Shown: positions 3,651 to 5,909 of the stretch, piece by piece | Numbering within the stretch: position 1 is the stretch's first letter | Layout: every line of letters starts with the position of its first letter | From: an uncultured Aquincola sp. | GTDB taxonomy: Bacteria; Pseudomonadota; Gammaproteobacteria; Burkholderiales; Burkholderiaceae | Direction: 5' to 3' | Assembly: GCA_937883885.1 (NCBI GenBank) | Contig: CAKZXL010000822.1 | Coordinates: 1-5,909 of the forward strand | DNA length: 5,909 bases | The notes under the pieces: model-generated | Databases searched by the model: none | What the model saw: only the letters and a program-made list of their open reading frames with translations | What the model was told of the DNA's origin: nothing | Position numbers and translations under genes: made by a program

Positions 3651-5909
3651 TCATTTCGGCAGGGCGTAGGCGATCATGCTGTCACCGGTCTTGGTGCCCA
3701 GCGAGCCGTGGCCCCCTGCGGCCACCACCACGTACTGGCGGCCGTCGGCACCCAGGTAGGTCATGGGCGTGGCCTGGCCACCGGCGGGCAGGCGGTGCTG
3801 CCACAGCTGCTTGCCGTTGCTGGTGTCGTAGGCGCGCACGTAGTAGTCCAGCGTGCCCGACAGGAAGGCCACGCCACCGGCGGTGGTGATCGGCCCGCCC
3901 AGGTTGGGCACGCCCATGCGGAAGGGCAGTGGCAGCGGCGAGCTGTCGCGCACCGTGCCGTTCTTGTGCATCCAGATCTTGTGGCCGCTCACCAGGTCGG
4001 CCCCGGCCACATAACCCCAGGGCGGCGCCTGGCAGGGCAGGCCCAGCGGCGAGGTGAAGGGGCCCAGCTTGACGGCGAAGGGCGCGCCGAAGTTTTCGTT
4101 CAGCGCGGGCAGCCCACCCTCGGGCGGCGTGCCGCCTTGCACCAGCATCGCGCTGTCGTCCGGCCGCGGCACCAGCTGCGACACGAAGGCCAGGTAGGTG
4201 GGCGTGGCAAACACGATCTGCCGCTGCGGATCGACCGACACGCCGCCCCAGTTGAAGACGCCGAAGTTGCCCGGGTAGATCAGCGAGCCGCCGACCGAAG
4301 GCGGCGTGAAGCGGCCCTCGTAGCGCAGCCGCTTGAAGGCGATGCGGCAGGCCAGCTGGTCGAACATCGTGCCGCCCCACATGTCGCGCTCGCGCAGCGG
4401 CGGCGGATCGAAGGACAGCGCCGAACGCGGCTGCGTGGGCGCGGTGCGGTCGCCTTCGGCCGCGCCTTGCGGGGCCGGCTCTTCGGTCACCGGCAGCAGC
4501 GGCTGGCCGGTGCGGCGGTCCAGCACGAACAGCTCGCCCTGCTTGGTGGGCTGCACCAGCGCCGGCACCGAGCGGTTGTTGACCGTCAGGTCCACCAGCG
4601 TCGGCTGGGCCGGCACGTCGTAGTCCCACAGGTCGTGGTGCACCGTCTGGAACACCCAGCGCACCTTGCCGGTGGCCAGCTCCAGCGCCACCACCGAGGA
4701 CGAGTACTTTTCCACCGACGCGCTGCGCTTGCCGCCCCACTGGTCGGGCGGCTGGTTGCCCATGGGCACGTACACCAGGCCCAGCGCTTCGTCCACGCTG
4801 CTGATGGACCAGCTGTTGGGCGAATTGGGCGTGTAGGTCTGGCCCGGGGGCAGCGGCTCGGTCACGTCGGGGTTGCCCGAATCCCAGTTCCACACCAGCG
4901 CACCGGTGTCGATGTCGTAGGCGCGGATGACACCCGAGGTCTCGGCGGTGGACACGTTGTCCAGCACCGTGCCGCCCACCACCAGCAGCTTGTCCGTCAC
5001 CACCACCGGCGAGGTGCTGTAGTACGAGCCCGGCTTGACGTTGGGCATCTGCGTCCACAGGTCGATCTGGCCGTTGACGCCGAAGGTCTGGCAGCGGCTG
5101 CCGGTGTCGGGGTCGAGCGCGATCACGCGGCCATCGGCCGTGGGCATGAAGAGCTTGTTGTGGCAGGCCGTGGCCGGCGGCGGCGTGGCCGGTGCGCTGG
5201 CGGCCGAAGCCACTGCCGCGTCGGGCGCGGCATTGCCGGCCGGCGTGCTGCGCGGCGCGTGGTACGACAGGCCGCGGCAGGTCAGGTGCTGCAGCGCCAG
5301 TGCGCCGGCGCCCTGGATCTGCGGCTCGAAGCGCCACAGCTGCTGGCCGGTGGTGGCATCCAGCGCCACCACCGACTGGTGCGGCGTGCACAGGAAAAGC
5401 CGGTTGCCCACCTTCAGCGGCGTCACCTCGAACGTGGTTTCCTTGGGGTCGCCGGGGCGGCCGCGCACGTCGCCGGTGCGGTACTCCCAGGCCACTTCCA
5501 GCTTGTCCACGTTCTCCGGCGTGATCTGGCTCAACGGCGAATAGCGCTGGCCCGCGCCGGTGCGCCCGTAGGCATGCCACTCCCCATCCGGCACGGGGGC
5601 CGAGGCGGCAGCCGCGCTGCTGGCTAGCGGCGGCGGCGCGGTGCCTTCGATGCGGTGCTTGTCGACGAACCACGAAGCCACCGCCAGCAACAGGAACAGG
5701 CCCAGCAGCAGCCCCAGCCAGCCGCGAGGGCCGCTCCAGGCACCGCCGCCGCGTCCGCCTTCGGCCAGGCCCAGGCCACGCGCCACCCAGGGCGTGAGCA
5801 GCCACAGCCCGAGCACGAAGATCACGTCGCCGCGCGCGGCCAGTGGCCACCAGTCCAGCCCCACTTCCCACAGCGACCATGCCACGGTGCCCAGCACCAG
5901 CAGCGCATA
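3651..5909 (-). CDS. gcd: Membrane-bound PQQ-dependent glucose dehydrogenase, N-terminus cut by window edge
   Basis: 752 residues are visible and the frame is open to the right edge. Alignment from memory with E. coli Gcd (796 residues) places the first visible residue near position 68, so about 65-70 residues are missing. The first 80 residues hold the end of one membrane helix (YALLVLGTVAWSLWE), a second (VIFVLGLWLLTPWVA) and a third (GWLGLLLGLFLLLAVASWF). Then comes the periplasmic eight-bladed PQQ propeller, from 'WHAYGRTGAGQRYSPL' to the terminal 'YALPK'. Residues numbered from the edge: TCRGLSYH with His217, DQWGG with Trp391, HHDLWD with catalytic-base Asp429, and PTKQGEL with Lys456. 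The Asp-Lys spacing of 27 equals that of E. coli D466/K493. It oxidises glucose to gluconolactone in the periplasm and reduces ubiquinone; apo-enzyme needs PQQ and a divalent metal. An Ala/Pro-rich insertion at about 220-248 is the main departure. A catalase-like gene follows 19 bp downstream. Confidence 0.96.
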   Translation of the reverse strand, partial: YALLVLGTVAWSLWEVGLDWWPLAARGDVIFVLGLWLLTPWVARGLGLAEGGRGGGAWSGPRGWLGLLLGLFLLLAVASWFVDKHRIEGTAPPPLASSAAAASAPVPDGEWHAYGRTGAGQRYSPLSQITPENVDKLEVAWEYRTGDVRGRPGDPKETTFEVTPLKVGNRLFLCTPHQSVVALDATTGQQLWRFEPQIQGAGALALQHLTCRGLSYHAPRSTPAGNAAPDAAVASAASAPATPPPATACHNKLFMPTADGRVIALDPDTGSRCQTFGVNGQIDLWTQMPNVKPGSYYSTSPVVVTDKLLVVGGTVLDNVSTAETSGVIRAYDIDTGALVWNWDSGNPDVTEPLPPGQTYTPNSPNSWSISSVDEALGLVYVPMGNQPPDQWGGKRSASVEKYSSSVVALELATGKVRWVFQTVHHDLWDYDVPAQPTLVDLTVNNRSVPALVQPTKQGELFVLDRRTGQPLLPVTEEPAPQGAAEGDRTAPTQPRSALSFDPPPLRERDMWGGTMFDQLACRIAFKRLRYEGRFTPPSVGGSLIYPGNFGVFNWGGVSVDPQRQIVFATPTYLAFVSQLVPRPDDSAMLVQGGTPPEGGLPALNENFGAPFAVKLGPFTSPLGLPCQAPPWGYVAGADLVSGHKIWMHKNGTVRDSSPLPLPFRMGVPNLGGPITTAGGVAFLSGTLDYYVRAYDTSNGKQLWQHRLPAGGQATPMTYLGADGRQYVVVAAGGHGSLGTKTGDSMIAYALPK
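5166..5252 (-). other. Ala/Pro-rich low-complexity insertion inside Gcd
   Basis: Between the conserved SYH (His217 of the visible protein) and the next conserved Cys (residue 249) there are 31 residues, against 14 at the equivalent place in E. coli Gcd as I recall it. They are rich in Ala, Pro, Ser and Thr ('PDAAVASAASAPATPPPATA'). It looks like a flexible surface loop on the propeller, a common kind of expansion in GC-rich genomes. Confidence 0.6.

Noticed and set aside
2385..3889. Overlapping plus-strand open frames opposite the catalase-like gene
   Set aside because: Low-complexity shadow translations with no recognisable motif; the minus-strand protein has a complete heme-pocket pattern.
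3615..5627. 670-codon plus-strand open frame opposite gcd
   Set aside because: Arg/His/Gln/Gly-rich shadow of the gcd gene. The conserved Gcd protein on the other strand explains the sequence fully.

Overview
The window is a very GC-rich (roughly 70%), densely coding bacterial segment. Protein resemblances and the lone extra infA point to a betaproteobacterium of the Burkholderiales type; that placement is inference, as there is no rRNA here. Five protein genes can be supported, two of them cut by the window edges. I see no tRNA, rRNA, CRISPR array, insertion sequence or phage gene.

Left part (1-1978): a minus-strand DapA-superfamily aldolase/lyase runs off the left edge. It is transcribed divergently from a plus-strand LysR-type regulator. 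The 70-bp gap holds nested inverted repeats, one of which is a perfect T-N11-A LysR-type box covering the regulator's start codon. This is the classic layout of a LysR regulator controlling its divergent neighbour and itself. The aldolase keeps the Schiff-base lysine but appears to lack the Tyr and Arg typical of true dihydrodipicolinate synthase, so its substrate is probably something else.

Middle (1979-2530): the regulator converges on a minus-strand infA (IF-1) of 81 residues. The two stop codons are 7 bp apart inside one small palindrome. infA lies outside any ribosomal-protein operon, has a C-terminal tail, and is preceded by about 300 bp without a convincing gene. That stretch holds two stem-loops, a Shine-Dalgarno-led upstream ATG, and a conspicuous CTAGACGTCTAG palindrome in a locally AT-richer patch that may be the promoter/operator.

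Right part (2531-5909): a minus-strand pair, probably one operon. A membrane-bound PQQ-dependent glucose dehydrogenase (gcd; N-terminus beyond the right edge) is followed 19 bp later by a heme catalase-like protein that starts with TTG behind a good ribosome binding site. Gcd oxidises glucose (aldoses) to the lactone on the periplasmic side and passes electrons to ubiquinone. The catalase-like protein has no signal peptide and is presumably cytoplasmic.

Most of the window is ordinary metabolic and housekeeping sequence. The points most worth a second look are the regulatory DNA between the aldolase and LysR genes, the infA leader with its palindrome, the altered active site of the aldolase, and the gcd/catalase-like pairing. 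I found no clear sign of a wholly new multi-gene system.
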